Assembly (NCBI RefSeq): GCF_012223425.1
Contig: NZ_CP038799.1
Location: forward strand, 620,001 to 684,000
Reading direction: 5' to 3'
Length of the DNA: 64,000 nt
DNA from: Mycolicibacterium frederiksbergense
GTDB lineage: Bacteria > Actinomycetota > Actinomycetes > Mycobacteriales > Mycobacteriaceae
In this document: piece by piece, positions 26,792 through 36,279 of the stretch
How positions within the stretch are numbered: the first letter of the stretch is position 1
Layout: each line of letters starts with the position of its first letter
The notes under the pieces: model-generated
Told to the model about the DNA's origin: nothing
Seen by the model: only the letters and a program-made list of their open reading frames with translations
Databases searched by the model: none
Position numbers and translations under genes: made by a program

Positions 26792-27823
26792 GTGACCACT
26801 GACTTCACCGACATCCCGGTACTGGACGTCTCGGGGCTGCTCGACGCGTCCGGCCCCGGCTACCGCGCCGCAGTCGATGCACTCGGCGATGCCGCCCGGC
26901 ACGTCGGTTTCGCCCAGATCGTCGGCCACGGCGTCGATCCCGCACTGTTCGAGGCTCTGCTGGAACGCACCACGGCGTTCTTCGCGCTCCCCGACGCCGA
27001 GAAACAGCGCGTGCACATCGCCAACTCCTCCAATCACCGCGGCTATGTGCCACCCGGGGAGGAGATCTTCTCCGCCGGCACGGTCGATGCCAAAGAGGCG
27101 TTCGACCTGTCCATCGATCTGCCCGCCGACGACCCCCGCTACCTGGCGGGTCACCCGCTGCTGGGCCCCAACCAGTGGCCCGACCTGGCCGGCTTCAGGG
27201 AGGCCGTGACAGCTTGGTATGACGCGGTATTCGCGCTGTCCCGGATCCTGCTGCGGGCCTTCGCGGTGGCACTCGACGAACCGGCCGACCGCTTCGACAG
27301 GTATGTCACCGCGCCGCCGTCCCAGCTGCGGCTCATCCACTACCCGTACGATCCGGCCGCCGCCGACCGTCCCGGGATCGGCGCACACACCGACTACGAG
27401 TGCTTCACCTTGCTGCGGCCCACCGCACCCGGACTGGAGGTGCTCAACGCCGCAGGCACCTGGGTCGACGTCCCTCTCATCGACGGTGCATTCGTGCTCA
27501 ATATCGGTGACCTGCTGGAGATCTGGACCAACGGCGAGTACGTGGCGACCAGCCACCGGGTGCGCAAGGTCGCCGAGGAGCGCTACTCCTTCCCGTTGTT
27601 CGTCAACGTCGACGCCGACACCGTGGTCGCCCCACTGGACGCCTTCCTCGGCGATGACGCGGATGCGGCGAGGCCCACCGTGGTCGCCGGTGATCATCTG
27701 TTCGCCCAGACCGCACAGAGCTTCCGCTATCTGCAGGACCGGGTACGCCGAGGGGAGGTGACGATGCCCGAGGGTGCCCAACCGCTGGACACTTTCGGGC
27801 GAGATGCCTTGCTGCATCGGTAG
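26792..27823 (+). CDS. 2-oxoglutarate/Fe(II) oxygenase (isopenicillin N synthase-like)
   Basis: The 343-residue protein has the DIOX_N domain at the front (IPVLDVSGLLDASG, GFAQIVGHGVD) and a 2OG-Fe(II) oxygenase core. The iron ligands are His199 and Asp201 in GAHTDYE and His255 in ATSHRVR. Arg264 and Ser266 (RYS) would bind the 2-oxoglutarate carboxylate. It lies nine bases after atzF, within the operon. I infer that it oxidises a guanidino compound so that guanidine is released, by analogy with arginine- and homoarginine-hydroxylating relatives. The true substrate is unknown. The GTG start is followed by a typical N terminus. Confidence 0.85.
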   Translation: MTTDFTDIPVLDVSGLLDASGPGYRAAVDALGDAARHVGFAQIVGHGVDPALFEALLERTTAFFALPDAEKQRVHIANSSNHRGYVPPGEEIFSAGTVDAKEAFDLSIDLPADDPRYLAGHPLLGPNQWPDLAGFREAVTAWYDAVFALSRILLRAFAVALDEPADRFDRYVTAPPSQLRLIHYPYDPAAADRPGIGAHTDYECFTLLRPTAPGLEVLNAAGTWVDVPLIDGAFVLNIGDLLEIWTNGEYVATSHRVRKVAEERYSFPLFVNVDADTVVAPLDAFLGDDADAARPTVVAGDHLFAQTAQSFRYLQDRVRRGEVTMPEGAQPLDTFGRDALLHR

Positions 27824-27908
27824 TTCTGTCCCGCAGTACCCGCTCGTCCGGCAACGGCGCCGTATCCCTTTCACTTTCTCAAACCTCCTCCCCCCTTTGG
27901 AGTTCGCC

Positions 27909-29402
27909 ATGATCATCACCGGCGTTGCCATCTTCCTGCTCATCCTCACCGTCAGCGGTGTGGTCTCCGCGCGACGGGTGCGCGGCGACTGTTCGAACTA
28001 CCTTGTCGCCGGCCGCGCCCTGCCCGCCGCGCTGGTCGCCGCGGTCCTGATCGCGCAGCCCGTCGACTCGAACGCCACCATCGGCAATGCCGACCTGTCA
28101 GCGGCTTTCGGCTTCTGGGCGGGCGCCGCACTGCCGATCGGCCTGGCCCTGTGCCTGCTGCTGATGGGGTTGTTCTTCGCCAAACGCATGCGGACCGCCG
28201 ATGTCGTAACGCTGCCCGAGTACTTCCGCAACCGGTTCGGCCGGGCCACTGAAGTCGCGTCGTCCTACCTGACCATCGCCAGCTTCATCATCCTGCTGGC
28301 CGGCAACCTGGTGGCAATCGGCTTCCTGCTCGAACGGTTCGTCGGCGTCTCCTACGCCTACGGGATCCTGCTGACCATCCCACTTGCACTGCTGTACACC
28401 ATCACCGGTGGCATGTTCGCCAGCGTCTACACCGGCGTGACGTGTGTGGTCGTCAACATCATCGGGGTGGTCTCCCTGGTGACGTGGGTGGGCACCACGC
28501 ACGGTTTCAGCGCGCCCGAGGGCATGGGCGCCGGCGATCTGGCGCAGCTCACCTCCAGCGAATCCGGTGCGGTCATCAACTGGGCCACCATCATCGCGCT
28601 CGGCCTGGGCAACCTGGTCGCCATCGACCTGATGCAGCGGGTGTTCTCCGCCCGCACTCCCCGCGGCGCCCAGAACGCCTGCTTCGCCGCGGCGGCGGGC
28701 ATCCTGATGCTCTGCATCCCGCTGTCGTTCGTCGCGCTGGCCGCGGTGAGCATCGTCGGGGACGCGGCCGCGGACGGGCCCATCCTCTACACCCTGCTCG
28801 CCCAGTACGCCCCGGTGTGGCTGGCCATCATCGTTATCTCGGGTCTGCTCGCGGCCACCCTCACCACCGTCAGCGGCATCCTGCTCGCAACGGCGGCGGT
28901 GCTGGTGCGCAACGTGTTACGCATCGACGCGGATGCACCGGTGATGACACCGCGGGTGCTGCGGGCCACCCGGTGGGCGACGTTGCCGATGGCCGTCCTG
29001 GCGGGCGTGGTCGCGCTGCGGGTGCCGCAGACCGGCATTCTGCTGACGCTGTCCTTCGACCTGCTGCTGGCCAGCCTGGTGGTGCCGTTCATCCTCGGGC
29101 TGTACTGGTCGCGGGGCGGCGCCGCCGCGGCCGGCGCGGCCATCGTGGTCGGGATCGGGGTGCGGCTGACGTTCTTCGTGCTGACCCCGACCATCTACGG
29201 CGTCGACAACACCCTGTTCTACGTGCCGAATGAGTGGGTGACGACGGCGGCCGACGGCTGGAGCACCCTGCTGGCCGGTGCCGCGTCGCTCATCGCCTAC
29301 GTGGCGGTCGCCGCGGTCACCTCGCGGCCCGTCGCACCCATGGCGGCGTCCGAACCGGAAACCCAGCCGGCACCGGCCGTGCTGACCTCGGCCCAGTCCT
29401 GA
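27909..29402 (+). CDS. Sodium:solute symporter (SSS family)
   Basis: The 497-residue protein has about 13 transmembrane segments and the SSS fold. Features are a first helix then RGDCSNYLVAGRALP, LPEYFRNRFG, the YTITGGMFASVYTG segment typical of the family, and GLLAATLTTVSGILLATAAV. It probably imports the nitrogen compound handled by the cluster, driven by sodium. The frame is open upstream, but the ATG at 27909 has GGAG eight bases before it and gives the natural membrane N terminus. It is 85 bp after the oxygenase gene and still oriented with the operon. Confidence 0.86.
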   Translation: MIITGVAIFLLILTVSGVVSARRVRGDCSNYLVAGRALPAALVAAVLIAQPVDSNATIGNADLSAAFGFWAGAALPIGLALCLLLMGLFFAKRMRTADVVTLPEYFRNRFGRATEVASSYLTIASFIILLAGNLVAIGFLLERFVGVSYAYGILLTIPLALLYTITGGMFASVYTGVTCVVVNIIGVVSLVTWVGTTHGFSAPEGMGAGDLAQLTSSESGAVINWATIIALGLGNLVAIDLMQRVFSARTPRGAQNACFAAAAGILMLCIPLSFVALAAVSIVGDAAADGPILYTLLAQYAPVWLAIIVISGLLAATLTTVSGILLATAAVLVRNVLRIDADAPVMTPRVLRATRWATLPMAVLAGVVALRVPQTGILLTLSFDLLLASLVVPFILGLYWSRGGAAAAGAAIVVGIGVRLTFFVLTPTIYGVDNTLFYVPNEWVTTAADGWSTLLAGAASLIAYVAVAAVTSRPVAPMAASEPETQPAPAVLTSAQS

Positions 29403-29411
29403 GCAACATCC

Positions 29412-29454
29412 CGCACGTGTCGATCCTGCCCACCTGGCAGGATCGACACGTGCG
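29412..29454. promoter_or_regulatory. Perfect 19-bp inverted repeat over the TetR start codon
   Basis: The left arm CGCACGTGTCGATCCTGCC (29412-29430) is exactly complementary to 29436-29454 with a five-base loop CACCT. The right arm includes the GTG start of the TetR gene. The hairpin begins ten bases after the symporter stop, so it can act as a terminator for the operon, an operator, or a translational block on the regulator. Confidence 0.8.
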
Positions 29455-30133
29455 CACCCCCGCGAGCGGCCGTCCCCGACTGGAGGAACGTAAACGGCCG
29501 GGCAAGACCGCCCGCGATGAAGTGCTCGATGCCGCCGCCGAGCTGTTCACCACCCTCGGGGTGGCGGCCACCTCGACCCGGCAGATCGCCGAGGCCGTCG
29601 GGATCCGCCAGGCCTCCCTGTATCACCACTTCCGCACCAAGAACGACATCCTGGCGTCGCTGCTGAGCGGGACGGTGGTGTCCTCACTCAAGGCCGCTCA
29701 CCAGTTGCGTGACCGGTCCGAACCCGCGGTGGTGCTGCTGCACGCGCTGAGCTACCTGGACTGCCGGCTGCTGTGGGACAGCCCGTGGAACCTGGGCATT
29801 CTGTACCTGCTGCCCGAGGTCCGCGATCCGCAGTTCGACGAATTCCACCGGCAGCGCACCGAATTGCGCAACGCCTATCACGACCTGTCGCGCCGTGTTC
29901 TCGCCGATCTGGATCCACCGGCACCGGACACCCTCGATGTCGGGGTCGATGGCGATGTGGTCTTCCGGTTGGTCGAGACGCTGCCCAACATTCGGGTCGA
30001 CGGGCTCGGCGTGCCGAATCAGCCGGAGCGCACCGCCGATCTTGCCGTGCATCTGCTCGGCTGGCGGGGCGACTGGGAGGCGCTGCGCGCGGCGTCACGG
30101 CTGGTGGCCGACGAGGTGGGGGCCTCGCGATAA
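29450..30133 (+). CDS. TetR-family transcriptional regulator
   Basis: The 227-residue regulator has a TetR N-terminal helix-turn-helix (about residues 20-70: ARDEVLDAAAELFTTLGVAATSTRQIAEAVGIRQASLYHHF) and a helical ligand-binding domain. The ATG-less N terminus begins at GTG 29450, inside a perfect inverted repeat. The frame is open further upstream but only through that hairpin. It is the only dedicated regulator within the nitrogen cluster and a candidate to bind the paired CTGTCA palindromes at its head or the inverted repeat at its own start. The ligand is unknown. Confidence 0.85.
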   Translation: MRTPASGRPRLEERKRPGKTARDEVLDAAAELFTTLGVAATSTRQIAEAVGIRQASLYHHFRTKNDILASLLSGTVVSSLKAAHQLRDRSEPAVVLLHALSYLDCRLLWDSPWNLGILYLLPEVRDPQFDEFHRQRTELRNAYHDLSRRVLADLDPPAPDTLDVGVDGDVVFRLVETLPNIRVDGLGVPNQPERTADLAVHLLGWRGDWEALRAASRLVADEVGASR

Positions 30134-30172
30134 TGCGTTGAGGTGGGCGGTACCGGCACGTTGAATGGCGGT

Positions 30173-31063
30173 ATGCCCGAGTCTTGGCCGTCGTTGGCCG
30201 ATGAACGTGACCTTGCGACAGCCCTGTTCGGCGCCGACGGCCGGCAGCGACTCCAGACGTGGCTGGCCGGTGAGATGGCGCGGACCACCGATGCCGGGTT
30301 CGCGCGCTCGTTCTCCGATCACATCAACCTGCCGGGCGTGGTCAGGGACGACTATCTGCACCGGGTGATTCGAACGGCGCGCGGCACCCTATTGGGCGGT
30401 ATCCGCTTCTACGGCCGCGACATCCGCCGACCATTCGTCGAGATCGTGGCGCACAGCTTCGATGACCTGGACCGGCTGCGCCACTGCGTCGCCGGGGAGT
30501 GGGCGACGTTCGCGCCGTCGGCGCTGCGGCTGACGTCCCGGCCCGGGCGACTCGGTGGTCCACACGTTGTTCTCGACAAGACCGTCCACGTCGCGCGGTG
30601 CCGCGATCTGCGCGCACCCGAACCGCACGTCACGCTGGCGCCGTTCACTCGCGCGGAGGACGCGATCTCCATCGTCGAAGCCAGGTATCGGGAGCTGACA
30701 CCCGAGCTGGCCCGCAATATCACCGCCGCCTCCGAGCAGGACCTGCGCGAGTGGCACGCGAACGGGCAGGTGCACGCCGTGCAGTCCGGCGAGTCCGTGG
30801 TCGGCGCGCTGGCGGTGGCACCGGGCCACATCGGCTGGATCGAAGGCGAAGAGATCAACGAGGAGGTGGTGGCGGTCGAGCACGGCGGGCATGGCTACGC
30901 CGCGCACGCCCAGGCGTACTGGGCCGCACACCTGGCGTCCGATCGCGACCGGTTGCTCGTCGGCACCATCGACCGGCTCAACGCGGTGTCGCGCCGCACC
31001 GCAGAATCGGCCGGGCGGGCCAGGGTGCTGGACATGGTGTTCGTAGCGCTCGGCGGCCATTGA
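30173..31063 (+). CDS. GNAT-like acetyltransferase
   Basis: The 296-residue protein looks like a GNAT-type protein with a divergent N-terminal half. The C-terminal part has the acetyl-CoA fold order: VVGALAVAPGHIGWIEGEEINEEVVAVEHGGHGYAAHAQAYWA, followed by the typical LLVGTIDRLNAVSRRTAESAGR with the late Asn and the Thr/Ala-Glu-x-Gly end. I chose ATG 30173 (MPESWPS) because the upstream residues are Gly/Thr filler. It is 39 bp after the TetR gene. The substrate is unknown; it may be unrelated to the cluster. A large palindrome begins at its stop codon. Confidence 0.65.
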   Translation: MPESWPSLADERDLATALFGADGRQRLQTWLAGEMARTTDAGFARSFSDHINLPGVVRDDYLHRVIRTARGTLLGGIRFYGRDIRRPFVEIVAHSFDDLDRLRHCVAGEWATFAPSALRLTSRPGRLGGPHVVLDKTVHVARCRDLRAPEPHVTLAPFTRAEDAISIVEARYRELTPELARNITAASEQDLREWHANGQVHAVQSGESVVGALAVAPGHIGWIEGEEINEEVVAVEHGGHGYAAHAQAYWAAHLASDRDRLLVGTIDRLNAVSRRTAESAGRARVLDMVFVALGGH

Positions 31064-31116
31064 CTCTGCGCGGGGGGCGCAAAAGTGCGAGTGGGCCGCA
31101 CCCTCGCCGCAGAGTC
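31062..31116. repeat. Complex palindromic intergenic element
   Basis: GACTCTGCG (31062-31070) pairs with CGCAGAGTC (31108-31116), with further partial pairing inside (GCGGGG against CCTCGC) and a nested GTGCG/CGCAC pair. It starts at the stop codon of the GNAT-like gene. It may terminate that gene or be a dispersed palindromic repeat. Confidence 0.7.
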
Positions 31117-31214
31117 TGCGATAACGGCGCGCGCGAGAGATTGAAACCGCGAACCAAGACGGTATAGGTTCATATGACCGCATTTGCGGAGGTTTTGATC
31201 AATGGGAGGCGCAG

Positions 31215-31619
31215 ATGTCGGATATCCGCGTCAAAGATGCGGCGGCCCTGCTCGGGGTCAGTGACGACACCGTGCGCCGCTGGATCGACAGCGGAGTGCT
31301 GGCCGCGCACAAGGACGACGCCGGCCGCAAGGTCATCGCCGGCGACGTCCTGGCCGAATTCGTCCGCGAGCAGGCCGCACCGCCGACCGACCCCACCGGC
31401 GCCAGCAGCTCGGCCCGCAACCGGCTCGTCGGCCTGGTCACCAAGGTGACCTCCGATCGGGTGATGAGCGAGGTTCAGATGCAATGCGGGCCGTTCACCA
31501 TCGTCTCGCTGATGAGCACAGCCTCGGTCGAACAACTGGGTCTGGAGCCCGGCGCGCTGGCCGTCGCCGTGGTCAAGGCCACCACCGTCATCGTCGAAAC
31601 CCCCGGCGGAATCTCGTGA
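31215..31619 (+). CDS. Molybdate-binding HTH regulator (HTH-TOBE)
   Basis: The 134-residue protein joins an N-terminal excisionase/MerR-like helix-turn-helix ([23 protein letters not shown], residues 4-26) to a C-terminal TOBE/molbindin domain ([26 protein letters not shown] and onward). The TOBE domain binds molybdate or tungstate, so this should be the molybdenum-responsive regulator of the downstream transporter. It differs from enteric ModE in its DNA-binding domain. GGGAGG lies just before the ATG. The stop overlaps modA (GTGA). Confidence 0.85.
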   Translation: MSDIRVKDAAALLGVSDDTVRRWIDSGVLAAHKDDAGRKVIAGDVLAEFVREQAAPPTDPTGASSSARNRLVGLVTKVTSDRVMSEVQMQCGPFTIVSLMSTASVEQLGLEPGALAVAVVKATTVIVETPGGIS

Positions 31620-32368
31620 AGGCTCTGGCCGCCGCGCTGAGCGTTGCGGCGCTGCTCGCCGGATGCTCACCCACGGCCTCGGATGCGCCATCGTCGGCGG
31701 CGCTCACTGTCTTTGCGGCGGCATCGCTGAAGACGACGTTCACCGAACTGGGCGCCCGCTTCGAGACCGACAACCCTGGAACCACCGTGACGTTCAACTT
31801 CGCCGGCTCATCGGATCTGGTGGCACAACTCGCCCAGGGCGCGCCGGCCGATGTGTTCGCCTCGGCCGATACCGACACCATGACCAAGGCCTCCGATGCG
31901 GGCCTGGTCGCCGGCCCGCCGGTGATTTTCGCCACCAACACGTTGACGATCGTCACCCCGCCCGGAAATCCCAAGGGCATAGCGTCTTTCGCGGATCTGG
32001 CCAAACCCGACACCCAGGTGGTGGTGTGCGCGCCGCAGGTGCCGTGCGGATCGGCCACCGAGAAGGTGGAGCGGGCCGCCGGTGTCGAACTGTCCCCGGT
32101 GAGCGAGGAATCCGCCGTCACCGACGTGCTGGGCAAGATCACGTCCGGGCAGGCCGATGCCGGGCTGGTGTATGTCACCGACGCCGCCGGTGCCGGGGAC
32201 AAGGTGACCGCCGTCGCCTTCCCCGAATCCGCCGAGGCCGTGAACACCTACCCGATCGCCGTGCCGAAGGACGCCGCCAATCCGCAAGCTGCACAGGCGT
32301 TCATCGACCTGGTGACGGGCCCGTCCGGGCAGGACGTGCTCACGAGTGCGGGCTTCACCGCGCCGTGA
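31616..32368 (+). CDS. modA: Molybdate ABC transporter, substrate-binding lipoprotein ModA
   Basis: The 250-residue protein has a lipoprotein signal ([11 protein letters not shown], lipid on the Cys) and the ModA fold. Features are [47 protein letters not shown], and the conserved C-terminal AGLVYVTDA. It binds molybdate outside the membrane and delivers it to ModBC. The GTG start overlaps the regulator stop by four bases, and its own stop overlaps modB the same way. The tandem overlaps indicate one four-gene transcript. Confidence 0.92.
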   Translation: MKALAAALSVAALLAGCSPTASDAPSSAALTVFAAASLKTTFTELGARFETDNPGTTVTFNFAGSSDLVAQLAQGAPADVFASADTDTMTKASDAGLVAGPPVIFATNTLTIVTPPGNPKGIASFADLAKPDTQVVVCAPQVPCGSATEKVERAAGVELSPVSEESAVTDVLGKITSGQADAGLVYVTDAAGAGDKVTAVAFPESAEAVNTYPIAVPKDAANPQAAQAFIDLVTGPSGQDVLTSAGFTAP

Positions 32369-33177
32369 CCACCGCCCGGCGCCACGGCGCACCGATTCAG
32401 GTGGGTCTACCGGCCTGGATCTACCTGCCCGCCGCGCTCGGCGCACTGTTCGTGATCGCGCCGCTGATCGCGATCCTGTTGAAGATCGACTGGCCCCACA
32501 TCATTCCGCTCATCACCTCCGAATCATCGCGGGCGGCACTGGCGTTGAGCCTGCGGACCGCCGGCGCCAGCACGGTGGTCTGCGTGCTGATCGGTGTGCC
32601 GATGGCACTCGTGCTGGCCCGCGGGCAGTTTCGCGGCCAGACCATCCTGCGCGCCCTGGTGCTGCTGCCACTGGTGTTACCGCCGGTGGTGGGCGGCATT
32701 GCGCTGCTGTACACCTTCGGCCGGCAGGGGCTGCTCGGCGAGTACCTCGACCTGTGGGGTGTCCGGATCGCCTTCTCCACCACGGCGGTGGTGCTGGCCC
32801 AGTCCTTCGTGTCGCTCCCGTTTCTGGTCGTCAGCCTCGAAGGCGCGCTGCGGTCGGCGGGCACCGGTTACGAGCACATCGCCGCCACGCTCGGCGCCCG
32901 GCCCACCACCGTGCTGCGCACGGTGACCCTGCCACTGGTGCTGCCCGGGCTGATCTCGGGCGCGGTGCTGGCGTTCGCCCGCTCCCTCGGCGAGTTCGGG
33001 GCGACGCTGACGTTCGCCGGCTCACTGCAGGGCGTCACCCGGACGCTGCCGCTGGAGATCTACCTGCAGCGTGAGTCCGACGCCGACGCCGCGGTCGCGC
33101 TGTCGCTGCTGCTGATCGTGGTGGCCGCGGCCATCGTGATCGCCTCGGGTACCCGGCGACTGGCGGGACCGCTGTGA
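32365..33177 (+). CDS. modB: Molybdate ABC transporter permease ModB
   Basis: The 270-residue permease has five to six membrane helices and the binding-protein-dependent transport EAA region ([31 protein letters not shown]). [14 protein letters not shown] follows, diagnostic of molybdate/sulfate permeases. The GTG start gives a short cytoplasmic N terminus ([15 protein letters not shown]) before the first helix. It is coupled to modA and modC by GTGA overlaps and forms the membrane channel of the molybdate importer. Confidence 0.92.
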   Translation: MTTARRHGAPIQVGLPAWIYLPAALGALFVIAPLIAILLKIDWPHIIPLITSESSRAALALSLRTAGASTVVCVLIGVPMALVLARGQFRGQTILRALVLLPLVLPPVVGGIALLYTFGRQGLLGEYLDLWGVRIAFSTTAVVLAQSFVSLPFLVVSLEGALRSAGTGYEHIAATLGARPTTVLRTVTLPLVLPGLISGAVLAFARSLGEFGATLTFAGSLQGVTRTLPLEIYLQRESDADAAVALSLLLIVVAAAIVIASGTRRLAGPL

Positions 33178-34259
33178 GCGGGGTGCGGGTGACGGCCCGC
33201 CTGTCGCAGCGCGATGTCGAGTTCGACGTGTCCCTCGACGATGGCGAGGTGCTGGCCGTGTTGGGCCCCAACGGCGCCGGGAAGTCGACGCTGCTCATGC
33301 TGATCGCCGGTCTGCTGCGACCGGACACCGGGCGCGTCGAACTCGGGGACACCGTCCTGACCGACACCGATGCGGGGACGTTCGTGCCCACCCACGCCCG
33401 TGGGGTGGCGATGCTGTCGCAGCAGGCGATGCTGTTCCCGCACATGAACGTCGCCGCCAACGTCGGTTACGCGCCGCGGTGCCGGGGCCTGTCGCGCCGC
33501 ACGGCCCGCACGGCCGCCCGGCGCTGGCTCGACGCCGTCGGTGCCGCCGAACTGGCCGATCGCACACCCGCCGAGCTGTCGGGCGGGCAGGCGCAGCGGG
33601 TGGCGCTGGCACGAGCCCTGGCCGCCGAACCGGCGCTGCTGCTGCTCGACGAGCCGATGGCCGCCCTCGATGTCAGTGCCGCCCCGGCGATGCGCCGCCT
33701 GCTGCGCGAGGTACTCGGCGATGCCGGCCGCACCGCGATCATCGTCACCCACGATCTGCTCGACGCCCTGGCCATCGCCGACAAGGTCATCGTGGTGGAC
33801 CGGGGACGCATCGTGGAGCGCGGACCGGTCCGCGAGGTACTGACCACCCCGCGCAGCGAATTCGCCGCGACCATCGCCGGAGTCAACCTGGTGTCTGGCG
33901 CCATCACCGGGCCCGGAATACTCCGGACATCCTGGGGGGCTGATCTTTCCGGCATATCCGAGCTACCGGTCGGCGCACCCGCGATCGCACTGTTCCGGCC
34001 GGCCGCCGTCGCGGTGCACCTGAGTGTTCCGCGGGCCAGTCCGCGCAATGTCATCGCGGTGACCATCACCGAACTCGACATCCACGGCACCACCGTGCGG
34101 GTCCGGGGTGTCGATCCCCGCGACGACCGCACCGCGCTGGCCGCCGACATCACCGCCGCGGCGGCCGCCGATCTGGATCTGGAGCCCGGCAAGAACGTCT
34201 ACTTCGTGGTGAAAACACAGGAAGTACACCTTCATCCGGCGCTGGCACCAATGATGTAG
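33174..34259 (+). CDS. modC: Molybdate ABC transporter ATP-binding protein ModC
   Basis: The 361-residue ATPase has Walker [10 protein letters not shown], the Q-loop region [12 protein letters not shown], signature [15 protein letters not shown], Walker [13 protein letters not shown], and the H-loop IIVTHD. A C-terminal TOBE domain (about 290-355: [21 protein letters not shown]) may give molybdate feedback on transport. The length suits the ModC family. The start overlaps the modB stop. The potassium transporter gene begins three bases after its stop but is functionally unrelated. Confidence 0.92.
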   Translation: MSGVRVTARLSQRDVEFDVSLDDGEVLAVLGPNGAGKSTLLMLIAGLLRPDTGRVELGDTVLTDTDAGTFVPTHARGVAMLSQQAMLFPHMNVAANVGYAPRCRGLSRRTARTAARRWLDAVGAAELADRTPAELSGGQAQRVALARALAAEPALLLLDEPMAALDVSAAPAMRRLLREVLGDAGRTAIIVTHDLLDALAIADKVIVVDRGRIVERGPVREVLTTPRSEFAATIAGVNLVSGAITGPGILRTSWGADLSGISELPVGAPAIALFRPAAVAVHLSVPRASPRNVIAVTITELDIHGTTVRVRGVDPRDDRTALAADITAAAAADLDLEPGKNVYFVVKTQEVHLHPALAPMM

Positions 34260-34262
34260 GGC

Positions 34263-36197
34263 ATGCTCGAAGACAACCCCGTAGAGAGCCCGGCGGCACC
34301 AGAGATCCGACCGCTGCGGCCGGCCATCATCGTCGGCGCGCTCGGCGTGGTCTTCGGCGATATCGGCACCAGCCCCATCTACACCCTTCAGACGGTGTTC
34401 AACCCGGCCGATCCGCATCCGGTGCCGCTCGACGAGGCCAACGTGTACGGAGTTGTCTCCGTGATCTTCTGGTCGGTCATGCTGATCGTCACCTTCACCT
34501 ACGTCACCCTGGTCATGCGCGCCGACAACCACGGCGAGGGCGGCATCATGGCGCTGATCACGCTGCTGCGGCGCGGCGCGAGCACGCGGGGTCATCGGAC
34601 CGCCATCGCCCTGGGTTTCCTCGGGCTCTTCGGCGCGGCCCTGTTCTTCGGCGACTCCATGATCACGCCCGCGATCTCGGTGCTGTCGGCGGTCGAGGGC
34701 CTCAAAACCATCGAACCCGACCTGAAGGACTGGGTGGTGCCGATCACCGCGGTGATCATCGTGGCGCTGTTCAGCGTGCAACGGCAGGGCACGGCGGTCG
34801 TCGGCCGGTTCTTCGGACCGGTGATGATCGCCTGGTTCGTCGCGATCGGCGCCTGCGGGATCAGCGGCATCGCCGCCAATCCGGGCATCCTCGCCGCGCT
34901 GTCACCGACGCACGCCGTCGCATTCCTCAGCGGGCACTTCCACATCGCCTTCTTCGCGCTGGCCGCGATCGTGCTCGCCGTCACCGGGGCCGAGGCGCTG
35001 TACGCCGATATGGGGCATTTCGGGCGGCGGGCCATCGTGATCGGCTGGCTGGGCCTCGTGCTGCCGGCCTGCACCCTGAACTATTTGGGCCAGGGTGCAC
35101 TACTGCTGCAAGACGACAACGTGCACACCGCGCCGTTCTTCCTGCTCGCCCCGGAGTGGGCGCGACTGCCGTTGGTCCTGCTGGCCACCGCGGCCACGGT
35201 GATCGCCTCACAGGCGGTGATCACCGGCGCCTTCTCGGTGGTCTCACAGGCCGTTCAGCTCGGATACCTGCCGCGGCTGCGGATCACGCACACGTCGGAC
35301 AAGGCCATCGGGCAGATCTACGTGCCGTGGATCAACTGGGTGCTGATGGTCTCGGTGATCACGCTGGTGTTTGCCTTCGAAACCTCCGCGGCGTTGGCCT
35401 ACGCCTTCGGTATGGCGGTGAGCGGCACCATCACGATCACCACCTTGTTGTTCCTGTATTACGCACGCCAGCAATGGAAGTGGCCGCTGTGGGTGCTGGT
35501 GATCGGCGGTGGCGCGCTACTGGTGGTCGATCTGATGTTCTTCGCGGCGAACCTGACGAAGTTGGTGCACGGCGCGTGGCTGCCGCTGGCGATCGCCGTC
35601 TTCGCGTTCGCCGTGATGACCACCTGGCAGCGCGGCAGGCATCTGGTGACCGACTCGCGGCGGGCGATCGAGGGACCACTGCGCCCGTTCATCGACGAGT
35701 TGGCCGACCGCAGGCCCCCGCTGGCGCGCGTGCCCGGCACGTCGGTCTTTCTCAACCGCAGCGATGACACCACGCCGCTGGCCATGCGCGCCAACGTCGA
35801 ACACAACCATGTCCTGCACGAGCACGTCATCATCGTGTCGGTGGAGACGCTGCCGGTGCCTCGACTGTCCGAGGACCAACGGATCACGGTGGACGCGCTC
35901 GGGTACCGCGACGACGGCATCATGCACGTCACGGTGCATGCCGGGTACATGGAGCGACCCGACGTCCCGGCGGCGCTGCGGATGCTGCCGGCGAAGCTCA
36001 CCGAGGGTGGCGCCGATCTGGACCGCGCGTCCTTCTTCCTGTCCCATCTGGAGTTGGTGCCATGTGGCAGCACCGACATGACGGGCTGGCGCAAGAGGCT
36101 CTTCGTGGCGACGTCGTTCCTCACCGCCGATGCCGCCGGCTACTTCCACCTACCCCAGGATCGGACGATCCTCGTCGGATCCCGGATGGAACTATGA
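34263..36197 (+). CDS. kup: Kup-type potassium transporter
   Basis: The 644-residue protein has 12 predicted membrane helices and a C-terminal cytoplasmic domain. It carries the KUP signature GVVFGDIGTSPIYTLQTVF at the N terminus and RADNHGEGGIMAL after the second helix, and FFGDSMITPAISVLSAVEGL. It imports potassium with protons. The ATG is three bases after the modC stop, so it may receive read-through from the mod operon. The C-terminal domain (VPGTSVFLNRSDDTTPLAMRANVEHNHVLHEHVI) is complete. Confidence 0.92.
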   Translation: MLEDNPVESPAAPEIRPLRPAIIVGALGVVFGDIGTSPIYTLQTVFNPADPHPVPLDEANVYGVVSVIFWSVMLIVTFTYVTLVMRADNHGEGGIMALITLLRRGASTRGHRTAIALGFLGLFGAALFFGDSMITPAISVLSAVEGLKTIEPDLKDWVVPITAVIIVALFSVQRQGTAVVGRFFGPVMIAWFVAIGACGISGIAANPGILAALSPTHAVAFLSGHFHIAFFALAAIVLAVTGAEALYADMGHFGRRAIVIGWLGLVLPACTLNYLGQGALLLQDDNVHTAPFFLLAPEWARLPLVLLATAATVIASQAVITGAFSVVSQAVQLGYLPRLRITHTSDKAIGQIYVPWINWVLMVSVITLVFAFETSAALAYAFGMAVSGTITITTLLFLYYARQQWKWPLWVLVIGGGALLVVDLMFFAANLTKLVHGAWLPLAIAVFAFAVMTTWQRGRHLVTDSRRAIEGPLRPFIDELADRRPPLARVPGTSVFLNRSDDTTPLAMRANVEHNHVLHEHVIIVSVETLPVPRLSEDQRITVDALGYRDDGIMHVTVHAGYMERPDVPAALRMLPAKLTEGGADLDRASFFLSHLELVPCGSTDMTGWRKRLFVATSFLTADAAGYFHLPQDRTILVGSRMEL

Positions 36198-36231
36198 TCT
36201 GGAACTTTTCTGATTGGACCATCGATCTTGT

Positions 36232-36237
36232 GGGTAT
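36232..36237 (+). promoter_or_regulatory. Candidate SigF-type -10 element of CsbD copy 1
   Basis: GGGTAT lies 42 bases before the CsbD-like ATG, with a GATT tetramer about 16 bases further upstream. The same hexamer occurs at nearly the same distance before the second copy of the gene, which favours a shared stress sigma factor. Confidence 0.5.
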
Positions 36238-36279
36238 CAACCGTTCCAACGATCAATATCAACCTGGAGGAGGTACCCG

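Noticed and set aside
31663..33177. A 504-residue reading of the ModB frame starting inside modA
   Set aside because: The first 230 residues are out-of-frame modA sequence. The GTG at 32365 overlaps the modA stop and gives a normal permease.
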